DNA of 64,000 nucleotides from Nissolia schottii (GCA_003254905.1 QANU01028969.1:124001-188000); one strand, 5' to 3'; shown: positions 25,191-39,487, counted from the stretch's first letter. The notes: generated by a model not told the origin, from the letters alone. Made by a program: numbers and translations.

Positions 25191-26453
25191 TAGGGGGTTG
25201 GACTCTCACAACTGCCTTGTCAGCATAACTGACTTGCACACACAGACGTGGGAAGAATCTCATGATTCTCCCACGATGCCATACCTGAACCCTAATTCGG
25301 ATACAAGCATGGTGAGCAAGCTAAAACTCGGCATGTTCCTTCAAAGCTCGGACATGATGAGGCCATGATTTGGGCTAAATGGTTGAGGAGAATCTATAAG
25401 AAAGGATCAAGAGATCATTGTTAAGATGTGTATTCTAGACCTTGAAAATAGACCTAAAACGATAACTTAAGCATTGGAGTCCCTTACAGGTCCCCCTCGC
25501 AGGCACTTTGACTAGAGCTGGAGCATTCTCAACCCACTGATAGTGACCGTGCCAAAGGGGCGTGTCACCTTTCCATTTAGGACATAACATTGGTGCCCAC
25601 CGTAGGAGTCGGTAAAACAAACTCTACCCTCACACAGAGACCTAAGCTCTCCCAACCGCAGCGCTTGAAACTTTGAATCTAAAGCCAAAACGGGCCACTT
25701 AGCCATCACACCACGGCCCACAACAACCACAAGATGACCATAAAGGAGATGAGGAGAATGATGATGGAGTTTCCAGAATAAAATTGACTCATGGCTAATA
25801 AGGTGGAGGAGCTCAAAAGAGCTTGGAATGAGGAGGACCGCAATTCCAGCCTAGGGCAAGAGAGAAAGGACTCTTGACTGCCTAGCAAGGATGGACAACC
25901 AGAGAACCAAACAACCCCCTATAGATGTGAGTCACTTCTCTGATTCCATCATGGAGGTCTGACTTCCCCAAAACTTTCAGTTTCCTATCATACTCAAACC
26001 TTATGATGGAAAAAAGAAATCCTAACTCTCATCTTGTTATGTTCCAATCTATGATCCTTGAAGGCGAGGTCTATACATAGTTTTCCTAAACTCAACAACA
26101 CCTTCTAGATCACTTGTCCTGCTCTAAGGTGTACCAGAAAACCTCAAATTTGATCATGTTGATAAGACAATAATTGAATGATTCCCTCAAGCCATACTTT
26201 TCCAGGTATAACTCCGTGGCTATGCAAATCCCAAACCTCAACCTCAAGGTCGAGATACATCAAATCAAGCAGGACTTGACACCAGAACCCTTCCTTAAGA
26301 ACTTGGCAAAAAGTCGACCCTAGACCATGGTAGAGTTTTGTGAGAGGGTGGTCAAGTTCATTACAGTAGAAGAATTAGAGGAAGCCACGGGGATGGACAG
26401 AAACGGTGGAAAGAGGTTGGCAGACCTAGACGACAATAACTAATAAGCAAAGA

Positions 26454-27762
26454 TGAATAACAATAACTAAGACAATATCCCGCATACGACGTTTCTAGAG
26501 TACAAATCAATTATCATTGGTTCCTATAATCATTATTCATAAGGGGTGTTGTTTCTTAGTTGAAATCTCTAACTAACTTGAACAACCTAATTAGATCTAA
26601 TTAGTTCCCCTAAAGTTCCAAAATCCTAAGCCAATAAACCCTACAATTGTCAAAGTCTATTAACCTAGAATCAATCCTAACCACAACAAGCAATCGCTAT
26701 ATCGCAAATTATGAAAGGAACAAGCATGAATAAACCTTAAGCACCGAACCTCTAATTTATCCTAATCTAGAATTACCACATGCTAAATATTAGGAAAACT
26801 ACTCTTATTTATCCTAATCTAGAATTACCACATGCTAGATATTAGGAAAACTACTCTTCCATAGGTGGAGGATAAAAGCTTATGATAAATAAATTAAATG
26901 CAGAAATTTAAGAATTGAAGAAAATGATGAAAACCTTAATTCGACGACGAGAAACGAATAGAGTAGTGTGAGAATCCAAAAGCGGTGGTGAAAGCTTCAA
27001 TAATCTTTAAATCTAAGAGGCTAGAGTAATAACACTAACACCAACCTATTGTTTTAGTGAAAAGAGAGAGAGAATAATGTAGAAAACCTAGTCTAAAGAG
27101 TGCCATCACAAAACTAAGAGAGAAGACCCCAATTGTGTTCACCTTATATCTATTTATAACCTCTGATGTGTTTAAAATTAGGTTTTACGCGTTTTGGGCC
27201 TCTGTAAATCTGTAATCGTGTATCGCGTGAGTTGCATTGTGTCTCACACGAGACATGCTTCCAGAATCAAATTCTTCACTCTCTATTTGTCACGTCTCGA
27301 GCAAGATGAGTTAATGTCTCGTGCAAGACTTCTTCCAGAATCCAAATCCTTGCTTTTTGTGTGCTATGTCACGCTCGAGACGTCTTCCAGAATACCAATC
27401 CTTGCTTTTTGTTTGTTTGAACTCGCACGAGATACTTGAGACTCCTTAAATCTCACGCGAGATGCTCCATGAACTCACAATTTGGCTCTTTTCTTCCATT
27501 CCTTGCTCCCTTTTCTCCCCTTTCTTTCACTAACACTCAATTACCTATGATTCTAACAACTCAAACATAAGATGTTAAATGCATAGGTTACTCGAGACAA
27601 TTAAAAATCATTTAAAACGATGCTCAAATTATAGATTTCTAAATTGTGCTTATAAAAGGGGAATTATGCAAAACTTATTAATTAACCATCAAAATCACAC
27701 AATTTTGGTATGCAATGTTCAATTATGGATTATAAAGATGTGAGATAAAATCCCTCTATCAA
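26454..27762 (-). mobile_element. Probable solo LTR within the Tat element
   Basis: Read on the - strand, the segment starts TGATAGAGGGATTTTATCTC. It has a TATAAATAGATA promoter-like box (about 27147-27160) and repetitive TCTCGTG/CGAGACG pieces, and ends near ...GTTATTGTTATTCA. It separates the Tat gag remnant from the RT region. No exact 5-bp duplication was identified, so the ends are provisional. Confidence 0.5.
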
Positions 27763-29698
27763 TATGTTATAATGAATATTTAAAGCTGAATTGAGTATCC
27801 TCAGACGATTCCCAGGTCTACACGGTAAACATGATATAACAATAGCAGTAAAACAATAAGAAAGCTCCTTAGAGCAGGATACATCTGAGAAGTCTAGTTC
27901 TCCACATGGCAAGCCAATGTGGTGATGATGCCAAAATTCTAGGGGAAAGTAGAGGTGTAAGTTAATTTCTCATAACTCAACAAGGCGTGTCCAAAGGACA
28001 CCTACCCACTATCAAGTATTGACTGTTTAGTTGATGGACCCTCAGGGTGTCAAAATTAGGATGAACCTCACAGACGAGAAAAGAACAACATTCATAACAA
28101 ATGACGCTAACTATTGCTATCGAGTTATGCAATTTGGTTTTAGGAATGCCGAAGCCACTTATAAGAGGCTCATGAACATGGTATTCTAAGCACAAATCGG
28201 ACGAGTAATGGAAGTCTACATGGATGATATGGTGGCAAAGACCACTTTAGAAGACGATCATATCACGGACTTGGAAGAGATCTTTGATCAAATACATCGT
28301 TACAACATGCGATTGAACCCGAAAAAATCCTTTGAACTCAAAGGAGGGAAATTCCTTGGATTCATGTTGATAAGAAGGGGAATTGAGGCCAATACCAACA
28401 AATGTCAAGCCATCCTAGAGAAGTCCTCAGAACCTTAGAGAAGTACAGTCCTTGGCAGGAAGGGTCATAACATTGGCAAGGTTTCTCTCCAAATCGGCTG
28501 ACAGAGCAATGTTATTCTTCGGACTCCTCCAAAAATAAACAACATTCAACTATATAATAGAATGCGAGATTGCATTCCAAAAGCTCAAGAAATTATTAGT
28601 GTCCCCTCCGATGCTCACTAGGCCTAAGCTAGGAGCTCCCCTTACGTTTACATATCAGAAACCAATAAAGTCCTCAGTTGGTGATGATCCTAAAAGAAGA
28701 CAAAGTCCAAAGGCCAGTCTACTACTCAACCAAAGTCCCATAGGGATCGAAGCTTTGATATTAGAAGATCGAAAAGTTAGCCTTAGCCTTGGTCTCCACA
28801 ACAAGAAAATTAAGACACTACTTCCAAAGCCACCACATAGTGGTCAGGATAGGTCACCCAATCTAAAAAGTTCTCTAAAAACCTTAGCTAGTAGGAAGAA
28901 TAATCAAATGGTCAGTGGAACATTCATACTTTAGTATAAAACACCAACCTAGGGAGCATATCAAAGGCCATGCTCTGGCAAAATTCAGCACTGAGCTACC
29001 CCCAATTGAAGCCACTACACTGGTCACAACGCGGTGGACATTGTTTATGGAAAGATAATCCAATACAAAGGGCAATGAAACTGGAGTCATCCTAGAAAGG
29101 CACCAATAACATCACAATAGAACAATCACTTTAGTTCTTTTTCAAGACAAGAAATAACCAAGCATAATACAAGTCCTTGATGGTAGGGCTAAGATTAGCC
29201 TTAGAATTTGGAGCAAAGTGGGTCATGGTCAAAGGGGACTCACAATTCGCCATACGGTAAGTCTGAGGCGAGTTTCAGGCCAAAAAGCCATATCTACTAA
29301 AGTACTTGGACAAAGTCCAAGACTTGACGGAGAAATTTAAGCACTACAAAGTTTAGCACATCCCTAGAGAAGAGAATGGAAGAGTCGTTCTCTTATCCAA
29401 GATGATGAGCTCCAAAATTAGAAGTTGCAATAGGTTTGTTATCCAAGAGGTCTTGGAGCATCCTAGCGTAGACAAAGAGGAGGTTCTCGCCTCATCCACA
29501 AGGCCGGACATTTGGAAGACCCCTATTTGAACTCACTTGACCACAGGGGAACTCCCTCGAGATCAATCTAAGGCAAAGCACACAAGGAGAGCCTCGAGCT
29601 TTTACACCATCATTGGAGGAACCCTTTTTCTGATGAGGGTTAGCCCAAACATTGCTCTACTATTTAGAACTAGAGGAAAGAGCATTAGGGGATATGCA

Positions 29699-31145
29699 TG
29701 CAATAAGCCATAGTTTTTTTTCCAAAAAGGGGGGGACCGAGCACTGCAGCATCCCTAGCACGCTACAGTGGCTTGATGTGGTTTGGGTGTTACAGCACTC
29801 AAGGAGTGCCGCAGTGGCATGGAAGTATCTGAATTGGATATCAAATCAGTTTTTCCTATAAATAGAAGTCTCTCCTAATTATTTTTACTTGTTAATTCAC
29901 TCAGAGAGCTCTATAGGTTGTGCTTTGAGCTCAAACTTTCTCTTAACTCTATTGTTATTTTTCTTATGGGGAAGCAAATCCTCCACATAAGGTGTTCACA
30001 CTTAGGAGCTTTCAGCGTCAATGTCCCCAATTGTCCGTTATTCCAGGTTGGCTTTCTTCACGGTCTATTTTTAGACCATGTATTTATTTTAAGAATTATT
30101 TTATTATGCATGTTCTTATAAAACCCTACGAGGAGGAAATTATTTTTTTTTAATGTTTATGAAATTAGTTATTTATTTAGGAATTTCTTATTTACGAAAA
30201 TATTTATGAAGCCATTTTAGAAACTAATGAAAATTATTTTAGAACTACATGGAACTATAAATCTTTATGCATTATATATGTCATGTTGCATGTGCATGAA
30301 TGTTTATGAACAAGTTAGTTATATTATTTTAGTTGTTATCAGTTAATGTGTTTTTGTTATCATGTCTACATCATTTTCATGGGAGTAGATCTAGGATAGA
30401 ATTGTACGTCAACGACAACCTATGTTGACCTTGGTATACCTTGTACGATCATCGTGTAGAATATGATTTAGACATATAGAATAATTACGGCAAGACCATG
30501 AAACCCAGAAATAGGCAACCTGTGAGGCCCGGTGTCATGTATCATGTAGAATAGGGCAAGATCGTGAAGCCCATACATTATCACAAATAACTTAACTGTA
30601 TTGCTCGGATTTGTCTATCTAGTGAAATTCTTACTTTATATTATGCTTTGAATGTTTTATGTACTATATAATATAAACTGTATAATGTTTTTGGTTGATA
30701 TTATATCATGCATTGCATGTTGTTGTCATGTCTAGGAAATGTCTTATGTCGTCGTGGGGTCTGTGTCATTCACTGAGTGATGACTCACCCCTCATCAATA
30801 ATTTTTTCAAATAGTATTGATGAAGATACTCCTCTTATCTAATAGATTCCAACAAATTAGATCATTGGTGAGCTTCACTTTGCAGTGGAGTATTTAGTAG
30901 TTATCTAGTTATGTAAATTTAGAGTGTTCCAACCATTAAGTGTTTATGTTTTCATTTCAGTAATTTATTTAAAGGATATTTTATGTAATATTTTAGTTCT
31001 TTTATTAAATACTAGATAGTTTAATTAATGGATTATTTATTTATTTATTTAAAAGTACATTTTTTAATTGAAAATCATGCGATGTTAGAGACTTTCATAA
31101 GGGAACTAGTCCCTTGCGTGCTAGTGACATTTATGGGGTGTCACA
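29699..31145 (+). repeat. 5' LTR of the nested gypsy element
   Basis: It begins TGCAATAAGCCATAG and ends GGGTGTCACA. It is the partner of 34789-36241. The promoter-like CCTATAAATAGAAGTC is near 29857-29872. Confidence 0.88.
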
Positions 31146-32561
31146 GTTAGTGTTAGAGTCATAGTTTTTACTATGTGTTATTGGAGTAAGTTTTCTCAAG
31201 TTAACTTTGCAACTGAAGGAATGACAGTGCACCCATTCATTTAGAATGCGATGCAAGTTGAGGCCTTTAGGACATGTCAATCATGTCTAGAATCAGTTAC
31301 TCATGCCTAGGATCATTTAGAATGTCAAAGTCTTCTTTCATAATCTTATGTGGTTTTCCTATTCCTTTCCGTAAGAAAGTCATGGTTAATCCTTTCCACT
31401 GTCATATCCTTCACAACCATAGCAATGGTTCCTCAAGCACCGGCAACCATTTAGCGACAATGGAGTGAGTTATGACCATGTTAACAGATGCGCTAACTGC
31501 CTAGCTTTAAATGGCGATGCAGCACACCAACACCGAGACAACTATCATCAAACGCTTCAAGAATTTGAGACCACCCAAGTTCATGGGAAGGCTCATAGAG
31601 GAGGACCCACTAGAGTTCCTCAGTTAGACTAAGAAGATGACTGCGATTCTCTAGGTTTTGTTAAAGAAGATAGCAAAGCTGGTAGGCTTCCAGCTAGGAG
31701 GCCAGACCAACCTCTAGTACAAGGACTCAAGGATGACAAAAAGGATGAACCACCTCTTACTTGGGAAGAGTTCTCCACAGTATTTCTAGACTACTTTCTT
31801 CCCTTAAGTAGGATTGATAAGATGGTTGATGAATTCCTTTAGCTGAAGGTAACGCCAAACATGATAATTACGGAGTACGATGAGTGGTTCACCTACTTAT
31901 CTTAAGCAACCTCCAGTCTTATTTTTACATAGAAGAAAAGGTCAATCATTTTGTCAAGGGTTACTCACAGAGTATCACATTGGTTTATTGGCCCATGTAA
32001 ACACCATGAATTATGTAGAGATTGTAGATGTTGTGCTTCGTGTTGAGACCAGCTTGACTGAGGGTAGTAGGGTTCCCTGAACTAGGAAAAAGGCCAAGAC
32101 ACAAGGCTTATTCTCAAGCAACTTTAAGGGTCAGGGGTAGTACAGTGAACATGGGTTGCCTTTAGGATGGGCTGCTTACTCAGAGCCCACATTGATACAC
32201 CCACCACTGTCACAAATTCAGTCAGGAGGCAATTTTTAGTTTAGTGCCTAAGGTTCTAGGCAATCGGGTCATACTAGGACCGAGTGTCAGAATTTCGACA
32301 AGGCACATTCAGGTATATGTAGGTAGGGGACAAGTGAGTGTTTTAGTTGTGGCCAAGAAGTCCATATTAGGAGAGTTTACCTGTTTTTGATAGGAGCTTC
32401 GAGTTAGGGTTCGATACAACCAAATGCTTCCGCTCATACATTTCAGTCAACACCACAAAACAATAACACGACACAGGCTGGTAGAAAGAACAAAGGTAGA
32501 TGGTTAGGTAATCGAGGAGGGATTCAGGGCACTGGGTGCATACCGTGCCTCTATTGCTTAA

Positions 32562-34519
32562 TGTGGAACTAGGTTTCCCTAGTTGTTCTAATTGTTTAAT
32601 ACAATATGTTTTGATGATGACAAATACAATATGTTCTAATTGTCTATGCTTATTGTATATGCTTATATTTGTAGAACTAGGTTCCCTAGTTGTCCTAGAT
32701 CTCGATGATGACAAATAGAACATATCAAATAGATAATGACAATTAGAATGTAAAAGGATGTCATATGCGAAAAAGAATACATTTGATGTTGTATGCTAAA
32801 TAGAATACATTTGATGTTGTGTGCTAAATAAAATACATTTGATTTTATATGATTGAACTTGATGATAATTATATAGCCTACACATCATACAATGATATAT
32901 GAGAAACATCCTTTTGAGAACATATCTAATAACTCTCTATATGTGCTTGATGGATTAACTATTGGATATATTTGTGTCAATATGTATATGCATGAATATC
33001 AAGTGCTATAGTGTTACAATGCATGCATGCTAGGCAAAGAATATTATTTGATTAATATAATTTGATCCTTGCCTAAACTGTATATGTATGATGCATTGAT
33101 TAATCTATATATGCATATGAAGATATTAGAAAACATTGGACTAACTATACTTTCTAGTGAATTATCTTGTGTATAGGAAAGTCCAAGGCATCAAGAACAA
33201 GATGGAACAAGAAGGAACATTCATATGATGCCCAAAGTCAAAAGGCAAAGCATGAAATGTCAATTCCATGAAGAACATGTTAATGCCGAAGATAGGATTC
33301 ATGAAGAATACCAAGTCCAAGCAAATGGTAAAAAGGAAAATAGTTATTAGGACTTAAGGTATTCTTGTCAAAGGAAAATTGATATATATCTCTCTCTAAA
33401 CTCTTAGAATGATGCTCTTAAAAGAAAATATTGATTCCTGTTTTTAAAGTATCTCAAACAAACCAAGGAATCAAGAGAAAGGAAAGAAAGAATGAGTTTG
33501 GGCAAAACCTGCAGAGACATTCGAATGAATGACCCTGATTCATTCGAATGACTCTGTCATCAGAGGCCCCAACGGCTACATTGCATCAGACATTCGAATG
33601 AATGACCTAGATTCATTCGAATGACTCTGTCATCAGAGAAGCACAACGGCTAGATAACGGCTAGTCATTCGAATGAATTCTAATGATCCATTCGAATGAC
33701 TCGAGTCCTGAAGCCAAAAACGGCTAGTTTTTCAATGGATAAAATTGATTAAAATAATGGGTAACGGCTATAAACGGCTAGTACACTTAGAAACCCTATA
33801 AATACCCATTAAACTCTCATTTCTAGCCAAGCCTTTGATTCCCATCATCCTCATACTTCATTCTATCAATGGATTAATTTTTTCCATCATCATAAGAGCA
33901 AAAAGAGAGATATATTATCAATACACCTATAGTGCTTCAATTTGTATTATCCACTCTTTGAGAGAGTTTCTTTTTCTACTCAAATTCATACACTTGTAAA
34001 GAGGGTGAGGTATCCCTCTAGTTGCTTAGGGTGTGGTATCCCTAAGGTTTGGTTCTTGAGGCTTCTACACAAAGGTGGGGGATCCTAAGTGTGAGGAGTG
34101 CTCTTGGATGTAAAGGTTTGTCAAGCACCTAAGTTAGAAGCTTGATGATAGTGGAGAAATCTTGAGCAAGTCGCTTGGGGACTGGACGTAGATCACAAGG
34201 GTGGTCGAACCAGGATAAATCACTGTTTGCAATCTCTCTAACTCTATCTCTTTATTTATTGTAAACTTATATTATTGTCTTGCATATTTAAGAATTGCAT
34301 TTGTTAATAATTGTTTATAAGTTGCTCTATTTATAAGTTGCTCTGTTAATCTTATTGTTTTATTACAAACATAATTGAGCATGCTTATAATCTTTAATTG
34401 TTATATTCCGCTGCGTAGTAACATTGATTGCATGAAAATGCAATATTTGTCGAAATAGGAATAATTTCTTAAATATCCAATTCACCCCCCCTCTTGGGTA
34501 TTGGTTACCAAGACCAACA
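32562..34519 (+). mobile_element. Solo LTR of a copia (Maximus/SIRE-like) element
   Basis: A 1958-bp segment begins TGTGGAACTAGG and ends AGACCAACA. It is flanked by the exact duplication CTTAA (32557-32561 and 34520-34524), which proves an LTR-type insertion. It contains a CCCTATAAATACCC box (about 33795-33808), several CATTCGAATGA palindromes (33515-33705), and the CAATTCACCCCCCCTCTTGG stretch near its 3' end that is typical of this copia lineage. There is no internal coding region. It is the third level of nesting: in the gypsy element at 29699, itself in the Tat element. Confidence 0.88.
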
Positions 34520-34788
34520 CTTAACCCTTTAGAACAATCAGCCAACAAACACCACACTGATAGGTATATCCTAGTCATGTCTTCCATGCCAATCTTCCTT
34601 ATGTGAATGGTATGTCATGTATGCTTATGTGTGTATGTGCGTTAACATTTCATGTATGTTTAAGTGCCAGTATGTCAAAATCTTATGCATGTTCGTTCCT
34701 ATCATGTTGAGTCTAGTGCATCCATGTTCTTCAGTGATGTTAGAGTCTAGTGACAATTGGAGGGCCAAATGTATTAAGGGGAAAGATT

Positions 34789-36241
34789 GTAACGACCCAT
34801 AGAAAAAGGAACTGAGTGTTGCAGCATCCCCAGCATGCTGTAGAGGCTCAGTGTGGTTTAGGTGCTGCAGCGTTCAGGGAGCGTCGTGGCAGCACAGAGG
34901 TCTCTGACTTGTTGACAAGTCAATTTTTTCTGTAAATAGAAGTCTTCCATGAGTGTTTTTACTTGTTAATTCACTAAGAGAACTCTAAAGGTTGTACTTT
35001 GAGCGTGGACTTTATCTCAGATTTAGTTTTATTTTTCTTGTGGAGATGTAGTGCCTTCACATAGGGTGTCCACGCTTAGGAGCTTCTGGTATCAGTGTCC
35101 CCAGATGTCCGTCAATCCAGGTGAGTGGGTTTCTTCACGGTCTTTTTCAGACCATGTATTTATTTTAAGAATTATTTTATTATGCACGTTCTTATAACCC
35201 TAGGATGAGGAATTTATTATTTAGTTTAATGTCTATGAAATTAGTGATTTATTTAGAAATTTCTTATTTATGAAAATATTTATGAAGCTATTTTAGAAAC
35301 TCGTGAAAATTATTTTAGAACTACATGGGACCACAATCCTTATGCATTAAATATGTCATGTTGCATGTGTATGAATGTTTATGAACAAGTTAGTTATGTT
35401 ATGTTATGTTAGCTATTACTAGTTAATGTGTTTATGTTATCATGTTTATATTGTTTTCATGGGAGTATATCTAGGATAGAACTATATGTCAGTGACATCC
35501 CATTTTGACCCTGGTATACCTTGTACGATCATCAGATAGAATATGATTCAGACACATAGAATAATTAGCGCAAGACCATAAAGCCTGGACATAGGCAGCC
35601 CACGAGGCCCGGTGTCATGTATCATGTAGAATAGGGCAAGACTGTGATTCTCGGATATTATCACAAACAGCTAAACCGTATTGCTTGGATTCATCTATCT
35701 ATTGAACTCCCCACTTTATATTATGCTTTAAATGTTTTATGTACTATGTAATATAAACTGTATAATATTTTTGGTTGATATTATATTATATATTGCATGT
35801 GCTTGTCGTGTCTACGAAATGTCTCATGTCATCATGGAGTCTATCATTCACTAAGCGATGACTCACCCCTTATCAATATTTTTTTTCAAATAGCGTTGAT
35901 GAAGATATTCCTCTCATCCAGTAGGTTCTAGCGGATCAAATCCTTGAGCTTCACTTTGTAGTGGAGTATTTAGTTGTTGTCTAGTTATATTAGTTTAAAG
36001 TGCTCCATTAGAACACATGCAAGAATCGTTAAGCATTTATGTTTTCATTTTAGTATTTTATTTAAATGACGTTTTATGTAATAGTTTAGTTTTTTTTATT
36101 AAATACCAGTTAGTTTAATTAATGAATTTTATTTATTTCTTTATTTATTTAAAAGTACATTTTTAAAAAAATCATGCAACGTTAGAGACTTTTGTAAGAA
36201 AACTAGCCCTTGCATGCTGGTGACATTTCTAGAGTGTCACA
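34789..36241 (+). repeat. 3' LTR of the nested gypsy element
   Basis: It begins TGTAACGACCCATAG and ends GAGTGTCACA. It is colinear with 29699-31145 but visibly diverged by substitutions and small indels, so the insertion is not recent. Confidence 0.88.
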
Positions 36242-37330
36242 ATGCAAAAGTCACATCGGAGGTCGGGCTTTCTCAGTGAAAGACCTTAGGTTAGGCTACC
36301 ATTGTCCCTCAATGATGGCTCAAGCCATGGACTTCGTTAAGAAATGTCACAAGTGTAAAAGGTTCACCAACACATATCAGGTACCTCTAGAGAAGCTCCA
36401 TTCCAAAGGTTAGGATAGATATCCTGTCCTTCCCAGATGGTAAAGGAAAGGTAAGGTACTTGATAATGGTCATTGATTACTTTACTAAGTGGCTTGAGGT
36501 CACACCATTGGCTACTATGCAAGCAGAGAAAATCCAAAGGTTCATCACCAAGAGAATAGTGTCCCAGTATGAAATTTTGATCAAGCTTGTTAGTGACAAC
36601 GGAACACAGTTCATTGATAGGAGGTTAGAAGAATACTATTGAGAGCTCGATATCCATCAACTTTTCACCTCGATTGAACACTCCCAGACCAATGGTCCAG
36701 TAGAAGCTATGAACAAGGTGATCTTGAATGGGTTGAAGAAGAGGCTGGGTCAGACGAAGAAGCTATAGCTAGAAGAATTGATCATGGTGCTATGGTCTTA
36801 CCATACAACACCTCAAAGCTCTACCAAGGAAACACCGTACAGATTGGTCTTTGGAGTCGAAGCCATGATCCTTATCGAGTTGTCAAAGCCAACTCCTAGA
36901 AGACTATCCTTCGACCTTGCCGAGATTAAGCAGGCCCAACGTGCGAAACTGGACCTCGTCGAAGAAGACAAAGAAAGGGCTAGAATTAGAGAAGAAGTAA
37001 CAAAGCTCCTCATATCCTGGAAATACAACAAACGGGTGAAACCTCGCCATTTTGAAGAAGCTGACCCCATGCTCAGAAAAGTTGAGCTACAAAGGAAGCC
37101 TAGAGGTGAAGGAAACCTCGCCCTAAACTGGGGCCTTACTGATTATAAACTAAGCTTGGCAAGGGAGCCGACGAGATTGATGAGCTCAATGGTTGGCAGT
37201 TGTCGAGATCATGGAATGTTGCCTCCCTGAAGCGATACTACAGTTAAATTCACGTCGATTTTAACCCTAGATTTGTACCACTAGGTTTTCTCAAAAAGGT
37301 TTTAAGGAGGCACGACCTAGCCTAATTTAT

Positions 37331-39487
37331 TCCCACCGTTAAAAGTAATACTACAATGGCCTATTTTAAAGATAAATGGACTATTTTTTATATTGAATTA
37401 ATTAGTGAGCATGTCATTTAATTTCATCTAACAACTACTATAATTTTTATAAATAAATAAATAAATAATTGAAAATATTTTTCTGGTCACATAACATTGA
37501 TTTAATATACAAGTGTTCGGGCACAAACATATGTATATCGCTACTGAAATATTGAAAGTGGTTGGTTAAACATTTAAATATGATCCAAATTTTTTTTGCT
37601 TTCACGCTTATTACTCCTCCTATTTTTTAAATAATTCGTTTAAGAATTTAATTACTTCATCTGTACCCTAATAATATACCGCTCTTTAGTATCCAATTTT
37701 CTTTTCCATTTTTACCCTTGTGATTAACTCCTTAATGGTAGCTCACCATAACATATTTCTTATTCAGTTTTTTTTTAAATGGTAACCAATTCTTACTTTA
37801 TATTCTTTTTGTTTGTCATGTTTTTGAAAGATTTTTTTTTTTTGTTGAATTTCATATTTGCTTAGCTTAAAGATTTTTTTTGTCGAATTTCATATTTGTT
37901 TAGCAAAGCTCGAAGTGCCTATCAAACTCCACCAGTAGACATATAAGGGTGTAAATCCACGTTCATGCCAATTAGTAATTTGAATATCAATTAACCTTTG
38001 CTTTGTATACAAAATATTATAGCCAGACACGTTCAAAAAGAAGAAGAATAGAATAGCCGGAAAACATTGTAAAAATGGAAAAAATAGTCAAAGGGCACTC
38101 TTTTAAGAGAAAGGATTCTCTCTTGTTAAATATGTTTACGTTTGGTCAATGATCATGAGAGAGAAAAACGTAAATATTTTAAATAAATTAAGTCCTCGTA
38201 AAATTAGTAGAATTCAATTCAAATGTTTATGTTTTTCTTTCTCATAACATAACAAACCATTACTATAATTAACATAAGATGATTCATTCCCCTATTTCAA
38301 CAACAACAATTGGTCGTCAGCAATAATTTGATGTCATCATCAAACCAAATCCTAAGCATCTTCCGCAAGGACCCCCTATTTCAATCCTAGACCCTACTAT
38401 TACCACATTGGCAATTATATTAATATTGCGTCATAAGAGACTAAGAGTGAAACCTGTTACTCTAATAGAAGGAATTAACTATAATCTCTACTATGGTATC
38501 ACATATATTTTTAAATTATTAAAACATTGTACAAAATTCAAGTCTTAACTTTTTATTAGTAACAGTCAAAGTTGGATCGATTCTTAGTTAGAGGGACTTA
38601 GCACTTCTCTCTCCGTCTCTCTTATTTGCTCCAATAGGCATGTCTTGGTCCTCGCCAACACACTTCTAGCATTGTTGGTAGGGCTCTCGTATTGTACACA
38701 TACCTTTATCATTAATTAAATTAGTATGTACCTTATATTAGCTTATTTTGATGTGTTTGTATATATTTTTTTTATTTGAATGTGTTTATATGTTTATTTA
38801 TAATAGACTTGAACATATAAAATAATTTTTTTTTTAAGTATATGAAAGTAATTTTAAATAAAATATTAAAATTTATAGAATATTTTTAATAAAAAATTAA
38901 ATAGTAACTATTTTAGCTGTTAGAAAATTTTTAAAATTTGAATTTGAAAAAATTATGTTAGAGAATTGATTATAAATTTTGTTAAAAATTTTTATTTTAT
39001 TTTTATAAATTTTACATAAGAGAGAATCCTGAAATATAAATTAGGAAATAATTTTAGGGTTTAATAGAAAAAGGTTTAATAAGCTTTGGACAAAAATTTT
39101 CCTCCAAAAATAGTGGTAAGAAAAACCTAGCTATATAGTTGATATAGATTAAGAATTGTGTTATAATATGAACTTATTTAAGTGTTAGACGTTATACCAA
39201 CTCACACCCTATTAACTATTGGATATGATTTTTACAAAGTTTACATCACATCTAATAATAAATGAAATGTAATTTGATGCAATATCTCACATTAATAAAT
39301 AATAATAATGTTTCTATGAGATATTCACATAAGAAAAACATGATAAATAATTAAATTATGTCATTTAAACTCATACCTTAACTATCATTAGATTTAATTT
39401 TATCAGAGTCTCACTTCATAAAATCTAATCATGAGATGGAGTATGAGTAAAAAAATTCCAAAGTACAAAATTCACTTTTCTAGACAA
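37331..39487. other. AT-rich spacer between the Tat element and ABCA copy 2
   Basis: No gene or RNA could be supported. It contains AT-rich homopolymer-like stretches (38720-39110). The end next to 39487 is expected to hold the 3'UTR of ABCA copy 2. Confidence 0.4.

Larger units (their letters stand above)
29699..36241 (+). mobile_element. Ty3/gypsy LTR retrotransposon (gag only), nested in the Tat element
   Basis: Two long direct LTRs, 29699-31145 and 34789-36241 (about 1.45 kb each), share a CTGCAGCATCCC segment and a TATAAATAGAAGTC / TAAATAGAAGTC box. They also share the ...TGACATTT...TGTCACA end. The element is bounded on both sides by the exact 5-bp duplication ATGCA (29694-29698 and 36242-36246). 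After the 5' LTR is a weak tRNA-Met-like primer site (TTAGTGTTAGAGTC). A purine tract (AAGGGGAAAGA) precedes the 3' LTR. The interior keeps only a broken gag (31540-32400: LRPPKFMGRLIEEDPLEFL, zinc knuckle CFSCGQEVH at 32339). Protease, RT and integrase are missing. It splits the integrase zinc-finger region of the surrounding Tat element. Confidence 0.9.
25200..37330 (+). mobile_element. Tat-lineage Ty3/gypsy retrotransposon, decayed host of a nest
   Basis: An LTR-like segment ends at about 25589. It is followed by a primer-binding site TGGTGCCCACCGT (from 25591), the form used by Tat/Ogre/Retand elements. Then come gag remnants (26200-26445: PFLKNLAKSR, VEFCERVVKFITVEELEEA), the RT start (27860-28200: ANVV, YCYRVMQFGFRNAEATYKRL), the RT catalytic YMDD (28217-28228), RNase H-region blocks (28450-29500) and the integrase zinc finger (36255-36400: HIGGRAF, CHKCKRF). 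The integrase core (36460-36640: DYFTKWLEV, SDNGTQF) and C-terminus (36780-37230: WSYHTTPQSSTKETPYRLVFG) follow. Numerous stops and frameshifts make it inactive. No matching 3' LTR is recognisable, so the right end is approximate. It is interrupted by a gypsy element at 29699-36241 and probably by an LTR at 26450-27762. Confidence 0.8.
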
